Positions 1 through 8,054 of a stretch of DNA of 38,962 nucleotides are shown here, piece by piece. Source of the DNA: Streptomyces sp. MBT65 (GTDB lineage Bacteria > Actinomycetota > Actinomycetes > Streptomycetales > Streptomycetaceae); contig NZ_JAENRY010000108.1 of NCBI RefSeq assembly GCF_016612545.1, positions 1 through 38,962 on the forward strand, in the 5' to 3' direction. The position numbers and the translations under genes were made by a program. Position 1 is the first letter of the stretch. Every line of letters begins with the position of its first letter. The notes beneath the pieces were generated by a model, which saw nothing but the letters and a program-made list of their open reading frames with translations, made no database searches and was not told the origin of the DNA.

Positions 1-50
1 GCCCCGCAGCCGTCGCGCCCCCGCTCGCCGCCAGGATCCGCCCGCTCAAC

Positions 51-494
51 TCAACCCACCCGCAGATACCCCGTACTCAACACCAGATCCTTCGCAGGTC
101 CGCCCACCCGCCACACCGTCCGCCACTGGTCCCCGTCCAGGACCGTGAACTCGCCCCGGTACAGGTCCGCCGAGCACGGATGGTCGGTGACATGGTGGCC
201 GGAGGTGAGGTCCAGGTCGTGGAAGGGGCGGCCGTCGGCGAAGCGCACGTCCGCCGTGCCCGGTGCCGCGCCCGGCAGGAAGCGCAGGGTGCGCTCGGCG
301 GGGCGGGGCACGCCCTGCCAGGTGAAGGTGCCCGACTCCGCGTGCAGCAGGCCCCCTTCCGGCAGCGGGCCGAAGACGGTCGTGCCCGAGAAGTCGCCCT
401 CGTCACCGCTCGTCAGGTCCCGTACGGACCGCCGTACCCGCCACCTTCCGGACAGATACGCCAGTACATCGGGCACCGGCCAGAACTCGCCCAC
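51..494 (-). CDS. DUF6314 family protein
   Basis: A soluble protein of about 147 aa with no assigned biochemical role. The family pattern is clear: an N-terminal LSGRWRVRRSVRDL stretch, a central FADGRPFHDLDL block, then HPCSADLYRG and a C-terminal WRVGGPAKDLVLSTGYLRVG. These suggest a small lipocalin-like beta-barrel, which is an inference from family appearance. The reading frame stays open up to 650, but the family homology begins near 494. There a GTG has GGAGG eight bases upstream; a second GTG at 500 is the alternative. The upstream gene's stop overlaps this start region, so the two may be translationally coupled. Confidence 0.8.
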   Translation of the reverse strand: MGEFWPVPDVLAYLSGRWRVRRSVRDLTSGDEGDFSGTTVFGPLPEGGLLHAESGTFTWQGVPRPAERTLRFLPGAAPGTADVRFADGRPFHDLDLTSGHHVTDHPCSADLYRGEFTVLDGDQWRTVWRVGGPAKDLVLSTGYLRVG

Positions 495-496
495 CG

Positions 497-679
497 TCAC
501 ACCCTCCCGCGCCACCGACGCCGGCCGTTCGGCGAGGCCTCCTCGTAGGCGGCCAGGGCACCGCTCATACCGCCGTCGGCCGTGCCACGGCACTGAACAC
601 GACCGGCGAACCACGTGAAGAAACCCAGTGCCGCGGCGAGAAAGCCGCACAGCTCCAGGTACGGCGACAGCACATCCAT
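497..679 (-). CDS. small single-span membrane protein, possibly C-terminally truncated
   Basis: A 62-aa ORF starting at ATG 679 behind GAGG. It has one hydrophobic segment (LCGFLAAALGFFTWFAG), a basic stretch, and then MSGALAAYEEAS before the frame runs into an Arg-rich tail. Its TGA overlaps the GTG start region of the DUF6314 gene. I cannot assign a function. The ordered head and low-complexity tail suggest the original C-terminus was lost by a frameshift or deletion near 540. It could also be a genuine short protein. Confidence 0.4.
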   Translation of the reverse strand: MDVLSPYLELCGFLAAALGFFTWFAGRVQCRGTADGGMSGALAAYEEASPNGRRRWRGRV

Positions 680-715
680 GACCTCGACCCTACGTCCCAC
701 CACGCGCCGGTCCCA

Positions 716-744
716 TTGACGTGCTCACGCCCCTTGCCTATCTT
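716..744 (+). promoter_or_regulatory. promoter of the GH51 arabinofuranosidase gene
   Basis: TTGACG (716-721) and TATCTT (739-744) are separated by exactly 17 nt, a good match to housekeeping sigma (HrdB) promoters. It lies about 85 nt upstream of the ATG at 831, and the operator-like palindrome at 776-794 falls in the resulting leader. Confidence 0.6.
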
Positions 745-775
745 GCCGTTCGAAGTGCTGACCGACGTCCGGTAT

Positions 776-794
776 CTCGAACCCCACGTTCGAG
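776..794. promoter_or_regulatory. operator-like palindrome in the GH51 leader
   Basis: CTCGAAC-N5-GTTCGAG is a perfect 7-bp inverted repeat, and a further GTTCGA half-site lies at 748-753. It sits downstream of the predicted -10 and upstream of the start codon, where a LacI- or GntR-type sugar-responsive repressor could block transcription. The regulator identity is an inference; a short RNA hairpin is the alternative. Confidence 0.5.
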
Positions 795-830
795 TGCCGC
801 GCACGATCCGACAAGAGCCGCGGAGTATCC

Positions 831-3317
831 ATGTCACGCACCAGCCGCACCCGCCTGAGACTTGCCTTAGGGGCAAGCGCTTTCCTGCTGGCGACGGCCG
901 TCGTCCCGGCCCCCGCCCACGCCGAGGACGTCACCGACTACGCGATCACCGTCGACCCCTCGACCCAGGGCGCCAGGATCGACAGGACGATGTACGGCGT
1001 CTTCTTCGAGGACATCAACCGCGCGGCCGACGGCGGCCTGTACGCGGAGCTCGTGCAGAACCGGTCCTTCGAGTACTCCACCGACGACAACAAGTCGTAC
1101 ACCCCGCTGACCGCCTGGACGGTCGCCGGTACGGCCCAGGTGGTGAACGACGCCGGCCGCCTCAACGAGACCAACCGCAACTACCTTTCCCTGGCGGCCG
1201 GTTCGTCCGTCACGAACGCCGGATACAACACCGGCATCGCCGTCGAGGACGGCAAGAAGTACGACTTCTCCGTATGGGCCCGCGCCGGCGGCGGCACCAC
1301 GCTCGGCGTCGACCTCCAGGACGCGGGCGGAACGCTGGCGACCGCACGCCAGGTGGAGGTGAGGAAGAGAGGCTGGGGCCGCTACAGGGCCACGTTCACC
1401 GCCACCCGCACCAGCACCGCCGGCCGCCTCACCGTCACCTCCACCGACGCGACCGCCCTCGACATGGTGTCCCTCTTCCCCCGCGACACCTACAAGCACG
1501 AGCCGAACGGCCTCCGCGAGGACCTCGCCGAGAAGATCGCCGCCCTGCACCCGGGCTTCGTACGCTTCCCCGGCGGCTGCCTGGTCAACACCGGTTCCAT
1601 GCAGGACTACAGCGCCGCCTCCGGCTACCAGCGCAAGCGCTCGTACCAGTGGAAGGACACCATCGGCCCGGTCGAGACCCGCGCCACGAACTCCAACTTC
1701 TGGGGCTACAACCAGAGTTACGGCCTCGGCTACTACGAGTACTTCCGCCTCGCCGAGGACATCGGCGCGATGCCGCTGCCCGTCGTACCGGCCCTGGTGA
1801 CCGGCTGCGGCCAGAACAAGGCCGTGGACGACCCGGCGTTGCTCCAGCGGCACATCCAGGACAACTTGGATCTCATCGAGTTCGCGAACGGCCCGGTCAC
1901 CTCGAAGTGGGGCAAGGTGCGCGCCGGCATGGGCCACCCCAAGCCCTTCCACCTCACCCACATCGAGGTCGGCAACGAGGAGAACCTCCCCGCCGAGTTC
2001 TTCGCCCGCTTCACGCAGTTCCGTACGGCGATCGAGGCCAAGTACCCCTACATGACCGTGATCTCCAACGTGGGTCCGGACGACAGCGGTTCGACCTTCG
2101 ACACGGCCTGGCAGCTCAACAAGGACGCCCAGGTCGACATGGTCGACGAGCACTACTACAACAGCCCGCAGTGGTTCCTGCAGAACAACAACCGCTACGA
2201 CTCCTACGACCGCACCGGCCCGAAGGTCTTCCTCGGCGAATACGCCTCCGGCGGCAACGCGTTCAAGAACGGCCTCGCCGAGGCCGCCTACATGACCGGC
2301 CTGGAACGCAACGCCGATGTCGTCAAACTCGCCTCCTACGCACCGCTGTTCGCCAACGAGGACTACGTCCAGTGGCGCCCGGACCTGGTGTGGTTCAACA
2401 ACCACGCCTCCTGGGGCTCCGCCAACTACGAGGTCCAGAAGCTGTTCATGAACAACGTCGGCAGCCGGGTCGTGCCGTCGACGGCCACCGGCACACCGTC
2501 ACTCGTCGCCCCGATCTCCGGCGCGGTCGGCCTGTCGACCTGGGCGACGAGCGCGGCGTACGACGACGTGAAGGTGACGGCGGCGGACGGTTCGGCGCTG
2601 CTCTCCGACGACTTCTCCGGTGACGCGACCCGGTGGACCCATACGGGAGGCGGGAGTTGGAGCCTCCAGGACGGGCAGTACGTCCAGACCGACACCGCCG
2701 CCGAGAACACCATGGTGTCGGCGGGCGACCCGGCCTGGCACGACTACGACCTCCATGTGAAGGCCACCAAGAAGGCCGGAAAGGAAGGCTTCCTGGTCGC
2801 GTTCGGCGTCAAGGACACCGGCAACTACTACTGGTGGAACCTGGGCGGCTGGAACAACACCCAGACCGCCGTCGAACAGGCCGTGGACGGCGGCAAGTCG
2901 ACGCTGATCGCCAAGCCGGGGACCATCGAGACGGGCCGTGCCTACGACGTGGACATCAAGGTGAGGGGCCGTCAGGTCACCCTCTACCTCGACGGGCAGG
3001 AGTGGGGCAGCTTCGCCGACGACAAGCCGGCCGAGCCGTTCCGCCAGGTCGTCACCAAGGACGCCAGGACCGGTGACCTGATCGTCAAGGTCGTCAACGA
3101 CCAGTCCTCGGCGGCCCGTACGGCGATCGACCTCGGCGGCGCGAAGGTCGCGTCCCGGGCGAAGGTCACCACGCTCGCCGCCGCGCCCGACGCGGTGAAC
3201 AGCGAGACGGCCGCGGCGGTCGCGCCGGTCGTGTCCACCTTCAAGGGAGTTGCCGACACGTTCAGTTACACGTTTCCGGCGAACTCCGTCACGTTCCTGC
3301 GGATCAAGCAGAAGTAG
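831..3317 (+). CDS. secreted alpha-L-arabinofuranosidase, GH51 family, with inserted lectin-like domain
   Basis: An exported enzyme predicted to release arabinose from arabinoxylan or arabinan outside the cell. It has 828 aa. The signal peptide is residues 1-31 (cleavage after AHA). An N-terminal GH51 strand containing GVFFEDINRAADGGLYAE is followed by a galactose-binding-like insert (about 75-215). The TIM barrel begins at FVRFPGGCLV. E383 in EVGNEEN is the expected acid/base and E470 in VFLGEYAS the nucleophile. The C-terminal beta-domain is interrupted at about 588-720 by a concanavalin-like module beginning DDFSGDATRW, probably carbohydrate-binding. The start is ATG with GGAG five bases upstream. 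Codon 13 is TTA (867-869), implying dependence on the bldA tRNA. The gene ends 14 nt inside the convergent CMD gene. Confidence 0.92.
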   Translation: MSRTSRTRLRLALGASAFLLATAVVPAPAHAEDVTDYAITVDPSTQGARIDRTMYGVFFEDINRAADGGLYAELVQNRSFEYSTDDNKSYTPLTAWTVAGTAQVVNDAGRLNETNRNYLSLAAGSSVTNAGYNTGIAVEDGKKYDFSVWARAGGGTTLGVDLQDAGGTLATARQVEVRKRGWGRYRATFTATRTSTAGRLTVTSTDATALDMVSLFPRDTYKHEPNGLREDLAEKIAALHPGFVRFPGGCLVNTGSMQDYSAASGYQRKRSYQWKDTIGPVETRATNSNFWGYNQSYGLGYYEYFRLAEDIGAMPLPVVPALVTGCGQNKAVDDPALLQRHIQDNLDLIEFANGPVTSKWGKVRAGMGHPKPFHLTHIEVGNEENLPAEFFARFTQFRTAIEAKYPYMTVISNVGPDDSGSTFDTAWQLNKDAQVDMVDEHYYNSPQWFLQNNNRYDSYDRTGPKVFLGEYASGGNAFKNGLAEAAYMTGLERNADVVKLASYAPLFANEDYVQWRPDLVWFNNHASWGSANYEVQKLFMNNVGSRVVPSTATGTPSLVAPISGAVGLSTWATSAAYDDVKVTAADGSALLSDDFSGDATRWTHTGGGSWSLQDGQYVQTDTAAENTMVSAGDPAWHDYDLHVKATKKAGKEGFLVAFGVKDTGNYYWWNLGGWNNTQTAVEQAVDGGKSTLIAKPGTIETGRAYDVDIKVRGRQVTLYLDGQEWGSFADDKPAEPFRQVVTKDARTGDLIVKVVNDQSSAARTAIDLGGAKVASRAKVTTLAAAPDAVNSETAAAVAPVVSTFKGVADTFSYTFPANSVTFLRIKQK

Positions 3318-3762
3318 CAGAAGTAGCTTCTGAGTCCGCCGTGTCGGGCGTGGGCTGCTGTCCCAGCGGCAGCAGTCCACGCTCGGCGAAGACCTTCTTC
3401 GCGGCGAAGGTCGCGTTGAGGGCCTTCGGCATACCGCAGTACACCGCCGAGTGCGTCAGGGCCTCGACGATCTCCTCCGGCGTGAGGCCCACGTTCAACG
3501 CCGCGTTCACGTGCACATCGAGCTGGGCCTCGCAGCCGCCGAGCGCGGTGAGCATGCCCAGCGTCACCAACTGGCGGTCGCGCGGGGCGAGTCCGGGACG
3601 GTCGTAGATCTCGCCGAAGGCCCAGGCCACGACCTGGTGACCCAGTTCGGGGTTGATGTCGGCGAGCGAGTCGACGACCCGCTGCCCGGCCTCGCCGTCG
3701 ACCCGCTTCAGGACCTCCAGGCCGTGGGTGAAACGCTCTTCACGGGTGGTGCTCGCGCTCAT
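3304..3762 (-). CDS. carboxymuconolactone decarboxylase family (AhpD-like) protein
   Basis: A 152-aa all-helical CMD-fold protein. Family members are gamma-carboxymuconolactone decarboxylases or AhpD-like disulfide reductases. Seen here are LAPRDRQLVTLGMLTALGGCEAQLDVHVNAALNVGLTPEEIVEAL and a later VYCGMPKALNA, the usual CMD core. There is one Cys in the GGCEAQL position and one in VYCG, not an AhpD CxxC pair, so peroxidase-partner chemistry is not supported. Its ATG overlaps the MerR stop by 4 nt, making it the second gene of a MerR-controlled operon. The C-terminus overlaps the convergent GH51 stop. Confidence 0.85.
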   Translation of the reverse strand: MSASTTREERFTHGLEVLKRVDGEAGQRVVDSLADINPELGHQVVAWAFGEIYDRPGLAPRDRQLVTLGMLTALGGCEAQLDVHVNAALNVGLTPEEIVEALTHSAVYCGMPKALNATFAAKKVFAERGLLPLGQQPTPDTADSEATSATSA

Positions 3763-4235
3763 GTCGGTTCGTCCGATCCCGGCTGCTCGTTCTCGTTCTC
3801 GTTCTCGATCTCGTGCTCGCGCCCGTGTTCGTCGAGGAGCAGCCGTTCGTAGTGGTCGATCTTGTGGTCCAGCACTGCCGCGTTGCGGCGCAACGCCCTG
3901 ATCCGGTCGGCCAGTTCGGCGCGGTGCTCGCGGAGCATCGCCAGCCGGTCGGCGACCGTGACGTCCCCCGCCGCCCGCAGCGCCGCGAACCGCTGCATGT
4001 CGGCGATCGACATACCCGTCCCGCGCAGCCGCAGCAGAAACTCCAGCCAGGCCAAGTCCGCTGTCTGATACCGCCGTTGGTTGCCGGTGCTCCGACCGAC
4101 CCGCTCGATCAGGCCGGCCTTCTCGTAGTAGCGCAAGGTGTCGTGCGAGAGACCGGTGCGCTCCGCGACCTGGGCGATGGTCAGGGTCGGTTCCCGGTCC
4201 CGGGGGAGGGGATTCAGGGGCTGTCCGCTGCTCAT
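3759..4235 (-). CDS. MerR family transcriptional regulator
   Basis: A 158-aa DNA-binding regulator. The winged helix at about 16-85 reads LTIAQVAERTGLSHDTLRYYEKAGLI, with the MerR-characteristic RYYE and NQRRY. A coiled-coil dimerisation helix follows (about 95-140), then an acidic ENENENE tail encoded by CTCGTT-type microsatellite DNA at 3786-3812. There is no metal-binding Cys cluster, so a small-molecule or stress effector is more likely than a metal. ATG 4235 is preferred over GTG 4241 because the promoter predicts a leaderless transcript beginning there. It is translationally coupled to the CMD gene. Confidence 0.88.
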   Translation of the reverse strand: MSSGQPLNPLPRDREPTLTIAQVAERTGLSHDTLRYYEKAGLIERVGRSTGNQRRYQTADLAWLEFLLRLRGTGMSIADMQRFAALRAAGDVTVADRLAMLREHRAELADRIRALRRNAAVLDHKIDHYERLLLDEHGREHEIENENENEQPGSDEPT

Positions 4236-4242
4236 GAACACA

Positions 4243-4273
4243 ACGGTAGAACCTGGAGCGCGCTCCAGGTCAA
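4243..4273 (-). promoter_or_regulatory. MerR-type autoregulated promoter with perfect 20-bp operator
   Basis: On the minus strand TTGACC (4273-4268) and TACCGT (4248-4243) are separated by 19 nt, the over-long spacer typical of MerR-activated promoters. The spacer is mostly filled by a perfect 20-bp palindrome, ACCTGGAGCG/CGCTCCAGGT (4251-4270). Transcription would begin at about 4235-4236, on the ATG itself. Confidence 0.75.
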
Positions 4274-4304
4274 GGGCCTCCTCCGGCCCAGGGCCGCGGG
4301 CGCC

Positions 4305-6113
4305 TCACCAGTACGCGTACTCGTCCCACGCGTCGAAACCGGCGTGCTCGACGGGGTCGTCCTCCTCGTCGAGCGCGGCCAGGCCGGGGACGGCCGGTGT
4401 GCCGCGCTGCCAGGCGAGGAGCGTGTCGATGAGGCCGCCCGCCAACGCGGGCCCCTGGTCGGTGTGGCGGGGCCACACGATCAGGGGCCAGGCGTCCGGG
4501 TCCGGGCCCTGGGTGAGCCAGCCCAGGTGGTCGGCGTCGTAGGAGTTCGCGAAGGGCAGGAAACCGCCGGGCGCCGGCCAGACGGTCAGCGGATACCCGT
4601 CCGGGTAGTTGTCCTTCAGCATCCGATAGGCGTCGAGTGCCTCCTCGACGTGGGTGACGAAGCGCCGTTCGCCGGTGCGCAGCGGAGTCAGGAAGCGCAG
4701 CCACGTGCCCCAGTCCCCGGCGCCGTACACCTCCATCAACTCCACGTATTCCTTGGGCAGTTGCGTCCCCAGCTCGGCGAAGAGCTCCTCCCAGGTGCCG
4801 TCGCCGAGATACGGGCGCTCAGGGGTCGGGGACAGCAGCCGCAGGGCGTCGAGGCCCGTGCCGGTCTCCAGCGCGATGCGGCGCTCGGCCTCGGTCAGCC
4901 GGGGTGGGGTGGGCGCGGGCGGGGTCCATGGTCCGGCCGTGGGCAGGTACGCGGTGCGGGCGAAGCTACCGGGGAGGGGGCCCAGCAACGGGCCTGGCGG
5001 GGATGGCAGTTGCGGGGTGTCGCGGACGGTGTGCAGCAGATAGCCGGTGAGAGTGAGGTCGTAGCGGTGGAAGGGGAGCAGATCGCTGCCCGGCGCCGGG
5101 TGGGAGTGCCGGGCGACGACCGTCCAGCGGTTCGGGTCCGCGGAGACCGAGGTGTCCCAGAACAGCACGTCACTGCCCCGGCTGAAGCCCCACGCCAGCA
5201 GCCCGCCGGGTGCCGGATGCACGGACGGCCGTACGTCCTCCGGCAGTTGACGGGCCGCGATGCGGGCCGTGCGATGTGTCTCCCGCAGCCAGTCGCCGTA
5301 GTCGAAGCGGTCCCGCTCGACGCACGGCACATGGATCCAGAGGTGCTCACCGAAGTCCAACGGGCCGTAGCCGTCCGCCAGTTGCTTGTAGTCGTCCGGC
5401 AGCCGCAGTCCGAGCCACGCCTCTACGGCCGTCCAGTCGACGGGGATCGGGACGGGTGGGCGTTCGGTGGAGGGAGTGGCGAAGGACGTGATGTCGGGGT
5501 GGGCGTCGTTCCAGACCAGTTCACGGGAGCCGGTGATCGTGGCGACGCGGGGGCGTTCGGCGCCACCGCGTTCGGCGTGCCGTGACAGGGCCGGTGTGCC
5601 GGTGGTGAGTGCCTCGGCCGTGTCCGCGAGCAGCTCGGACACCGAGTCCCACAGGGGTGTGCCAGGCCCGGGCAGCTCGTGGTCCCAGAGGAAGACGGCA
5701 CCGAACGTCGGTTGCCCGGACCGGAGATCGACCAGCAGGTGGTCGCCGCCCGCGTCGTCGGCGATCGGAAGGAACCCGGGGAGGTGCTCCGTGGCGGCGG
5801 CAAGCGCGTCCGAGTGCGCCGCCTCGTCCCGCGCGACCAGCACCAGGATGTCCCTGATCTCGATCGCCTCGTCCAGCTCCAACGGGGCGAAGTCCAGGGG
5901 GATCCACGCCGTTGCGGCCATGTCGTCGAGTCGCCACCACGCGAGCACGTCCGCCGGCAGAGCGGCGCCCGGCGCGCTCACGACCGCGCCGACCCGCTCC
6001 GCGTCCGCCGCCGCGCGCACGGGCCCCGCGGGGACGTGCGTCCCCAGCCACTCCGCTATGCGGCCCCACGATTCCCGTACGGCCCGCTCCGTCCCGTCCA
6101 TCGGCTCGGTCAT
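4305..6113 (-). CDS. triple SUKH (SMI1/KNR4) domain protein
   Basis: A soluble 602-aa protein built from three SMI1/KNR4-like units. The first covers about 1-175 (LPADVLAWWRLDDM, LLVDLRSGQPTFGAVF). The second is about 205-360 (VEAWLGLRLPDDYKQLADGYGPLDFG). The third is about 430-575 (FAELGTQLPKEYVELMEVYGAGDWGTWL). In bacteria SUKH domains often act as immunity proteins against polymorphic toxins; that role is inferred here because no toxin gene is visible. The ATG at 6113 overlaps the upstream TMEM175 stop by 4 nt, so the two genes are co-translated. A more upstream in-frame start gives only a Pro/Arg-rich extension. Confidence 0.75.
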   Translation of the reverse strand: MTEPMDGTERAVRESWGRIAEWLGTHVPAGPVRAAADAERVGAVVSAPGAALPADVLAWWRLDDMAATAWIPLDFAPLELDEAIEIRDILVLVARDEAAHSDALAAATEHLPGFLPIADDAGGDHLLVDLRSGQPTFGAVFLWDHELPGPGTPLWDSVSELLADTAEALTTGTPALSRHAERGGAERPRVATITGSRELVWNDAHPDITSFATPSTERPPVPIPVDWTAVEAWLGLRLPDDYKQLADGYGPLDFGEHLWIHVPCVERDRFDYGDWLRETHRTARIAARQLPEDVRPSVHPAPGGLLAWGFSRGSDVLFWDTSVSADPNRWTVVARHSHPAPGSDLLPFHRYDLTLTGYLLHTVRDTPQLPSPPGPLLGPLPGSFARTAYLPTAGPWTPPAPTPPRLTEAERRIALETGTGLDALRLLSPTPERPYLGDGTWEELFAELGTQLPKEYVELMEVYGAGDWGTWLRFLTPLRTGERRFVTHVEEALDAYRMLKDNYPDGYPLTVWPAPGGFLPFANSYDADHLGWLTQGPDPDAWPLIVWPRHTDQGPALAGGLIDTLLAWQRGTPAVPGLAALDEEDDPVEHAGFDAWDEYAYW

Positions 6114-6769
6114 TCTCCGTGCCCGGTCGTCCACCGGCGCGGGAGGCGGCGGGGAAAGCGACCGAGGACGTAGTGGGCGGGGACGAGCGTGACCCAGAAC
6201 CACATGGCCGCCTGCGTGTTGACGAAGGCCAGCGGAATGGAGAGGCCGAAGACCAGGACGCTGGAGCCGAGTTGGGCGGTGAACCGGCGACGGGCCACGG
6301 CGGCGGGCGACGCGGGCGAGGGGTGCACCTGGTGTTGCGTGAGCAGCAGCAGGGTCGCGTGCACCGTGTGGACCGCGGCCATGGCACCGGCGTAGAGGGC
6401 GACGGCTTCGGGCTGGGAGGCGTATTCGGCCAACAGCGCGGTGGGGAAGGGCAGGAGGGCGACCAGGCCGAGGCCCAGCAGGATCAGACGCGTGACCAAG
6501 GTCGTCGCGGTGGGCAGCGCGGTGAGGATGCGGCGGTGGTCACGCCAGAACCCGGAGATCAGGGAGAAGCTCAGGGCGAAGGCGCCGAGACTGGGAAGCG
6601 CGTCGGCCAGGGCCTTGTGGAATGCGGCGGCGTCCAGATGGGCCGGGACCCCGACGTCGATGACCAGCAGGGTCATCGCGATGGCGTATATGCCGTCGGA
6701 GAGAGCGATCAGCCGTGCCGCGCTCGGGTCGCTCTCGTGCGTGGGGGTTTCCGCCACTGGCTCCGTCAT
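6110..6769 (-). CDS. TMEM175 (DUF1211) family membrane protein
   Basis: A 219-aa integral membrane protein of the TMEM175 family, members of which are potassium-permeable channels. The signature region is RLIALSDGIYAIAMTLLVIDV near residue 20, corresponding to the family R-x3-FSDGxxAIA motif, here with L for F. Five to six hydrophobic segments follow, ending with LVPAHYVLGRF. Start ATG 6769 has TACTGT (6782-6777) as a -10 seven bases upstream, so the mRNA may be leaderless. It forms an operon with the SUKH gene through a 4-nt overlap. Transport activity is not shown by the sequence. Confidence 0.8.
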   Translation of the reverse strand: MTEPVAETPTHESDPSAARLIALSDGIYAIAMTLLVIDVGVPAHLDAAAFHKALADALPSLGAFALSFSLISGFWRDHRRILTALPTATTLVTRLILLGLGLVALLPFPTALLAEYASQPEAVALYAGAMAAVHTVHATLLLLTQHQVHPSPASPAAVARRRFTAQLGSSVLVFGLSIPLAFVNTQAAMWFWVTLVPAHYVLGRFPRRLPRRWTTGHGE

Positions 6770-6833
6770 GGCGACGACAGTAGGGCTTCGCGTTCCGGGC
6801 GCGGCGCAGGGGCAGGGGGCTCGTACCGTGCCG

Positions 6834-7574
6834 TCATCCGCCGAGCGTGACCGGGCCGAGGCCGGGCGGCAGGTGGCGGACGGCCTGTGCCACGGCTTCC
6901 CGCGCTGTCGCGAACCGGCCGAGGTCGATGCCGATGAAACCCCGGCCCACCCCGAACGTGCCGTCGCTGTTCGCGAACAGAGACGGTCCGACGGCGGTCA
7001 GGCGGGGGCGGGTGTCGGTCGCGAAGCGCAGCACCCAGTGACTGGTGAACGGGTAGAGGGCACGCAGCGCCGGCTCGGCGTACGCCGCCTCGATCAGAGC
7101 CTGGTACGTCTCCCGCCAGGGGTACTCCTGTTCGCCTGCCTGGCGGCGCAGGTGCTGCCACTCGGACTCCGTCAGGCGCGCGGGGTCGCCGTCGGGCACC
7201 TCGAAGCGGCCGGTCAGGTGGACGAAGGGGGCCGCTCCGCGGAGCTCGTCCAGCGGTACCTCGTCGTGCCAGGCCCGGACGGCTTCGGCGACCTCCGCCA
7301 GGTCGTCCGTGCTGCCGTCGACGAGGGCCAGCCCTTGGAGCGGTTCGTTGCCGCGGATGGACCACCGCCGTTCGTACGGCCAGGCGCTGACGTGGAACGA
7401 CTCGCGATGCGGCAGGGCGCTCTCGATGCTCGCGTGCGTCAGCGGGGCGGTGTCCGGGGAGCTGATGCGGACGGCGTCGAGGCGGCCGTCCGCCACGGCC
7501 CGGAGCGCTGCGGCGAGGCTGCCGCGGTCCGCGACATCGGGGTACAGGACGGAGGGGGAGGGAGGTGTGGGCAC
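6834..7574 (-). CDS. DUF6193 family protein
   Basis: A 246-aa soluble protein matching the DUF6193 family, often labelled 'natural product biosynthesis protein' without a proven reaction. Recognisable parts are the YPDVADRGSLAAALRAVA head, a central EWQHLRRQAGEQEYPWRETYQALIEAAYAEPALRALYPFTSHW block, and the RFIGIDLG-like stretch GRGFIGIDLGRFATAREAV near the end. No signal peptide or membrane segment is present. The start is GTG 7574; there is no Shine-Dalgarno, but CAGAAT lies eight bases upstream, compatible with a leaderless message. No biosynthetic cluster surrounds it. Confidence 0.7.
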   Translation of the reverse strand: MPTPPSPSVLYPDVADRGSLAAALRAVADGRLDAVRISSPDTAPLTHASIESALPHRESFHVSAWPYERRWSIRGNEPLQGLALVDGSTDDLAEVAEAVRAWHDEVPLDELRGAAPFVHLTGRFEVPDGDPARLTESEWQHLRRQAGEQEYPWRETYQALIEAAYAEPALRALYPFTSHWVLRFATDTRPRLTAVGPSLFANSDGTFGVGRGFIGIDLGRFATAREAVAQAVRHLPPGLGPVTLGG

Positions 7575-7740
7575 GGCTGGTGATTCTGCCCGAACCGTGG
7601 GTGCTCCGGATGCCGGTCGGGCGCACGCGCCGGGGTGCGGAGGCGGTCGCGAGATCGAGGTGCACGCGGTTCTCCGTCTCCGTCACGGGTGGTGTGGACA
7701 GCCCGGCCGAACGCCTCCGCTCGGAAGGGGCCCGCGGGCG

Positions 7741-8018
7741 TCAGGGGTGGATCGCGTACAAGAAGTCGTCCTTGCTGCCCACGTACACCGTCCCGCCAGC
7801 GACCACGGGCCACGAATACACCTCCCCCTGGGTTTCCGGCCGCCAGCGTTCCTCACCGTCACCCCGTCCAGCGCGAGCAGACCATCGCCATTGCCCACGT
7901 ACGCGATTCCGTCGGCCAGTGTCGGCGCCTTCTGAACGCCCCCATGGGGGAAGACGTCCCATCGCCGGTCTCCGGTGGCTGTGTCCAGGGCCGGCAGACG
8001 CCCGTCTCCCGCCCGCAC
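7741..8018 (-). pseudogene. remnant of a PQQ-type beta-propeller repeat protein
   Basis: The minus strand encodes about 90 residues of PQQ/beta-propeller repeats split over two frames. The first frame has LPALDTATGDRRWDVFPHGG and LADGIAYVGNGDGLLALDGVTV. The second continues GEERWRPETQGEVYSWPV and ends GGTVYVGSKDDFLYAIHP with a stop at 7741. Restoring one G at about 7857-7862 rejoins them (expected LDxVTGEERW). The 5' part of the gene is absent: the WD40 gene's stop lies just upstream at 8055. I read it as the C-terminal scrap of a larger propeller protein, for example the sensor part of a Ser/Thr kinase. Confidence 0.7.
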
Positions 8019-8054
8019 AGGACTCGTGTCCCGCCCGTGGCCGCCCGCCCGCGT

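Noticed and set aside
1..50. Partial gene at the left edge
   Set aside because: Only 50 bases remain beyond the DUF6314 stop; no frame can be supported.
867..2405. Minus-strand 512-codon frame over the GH51 gene
   Set aside because: Val/Gly/Arg-rich antisense shadow with no start signals.
716..2623. Long plus-strand frame (635 codons) overlapping the GH51 gene
   Set aside because: Arg/Pro-rich, no domain; it is the alternative frame of the GH51 gene, a normal result of third-position GC bias.
3786..3812. CTCGTT microsatellite as a phase-variation tract
   Set aside because: Units of six bases keep the frame and encode an ENENENE tail; length changes would not switch the gene off.
3813..5585. 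Plus-strand open frame of 590 codons over the MerR and SUKH genes
   Set aside because: Antisense shadow; composition unlike a protein, while the opposite strand has recognisable domains.
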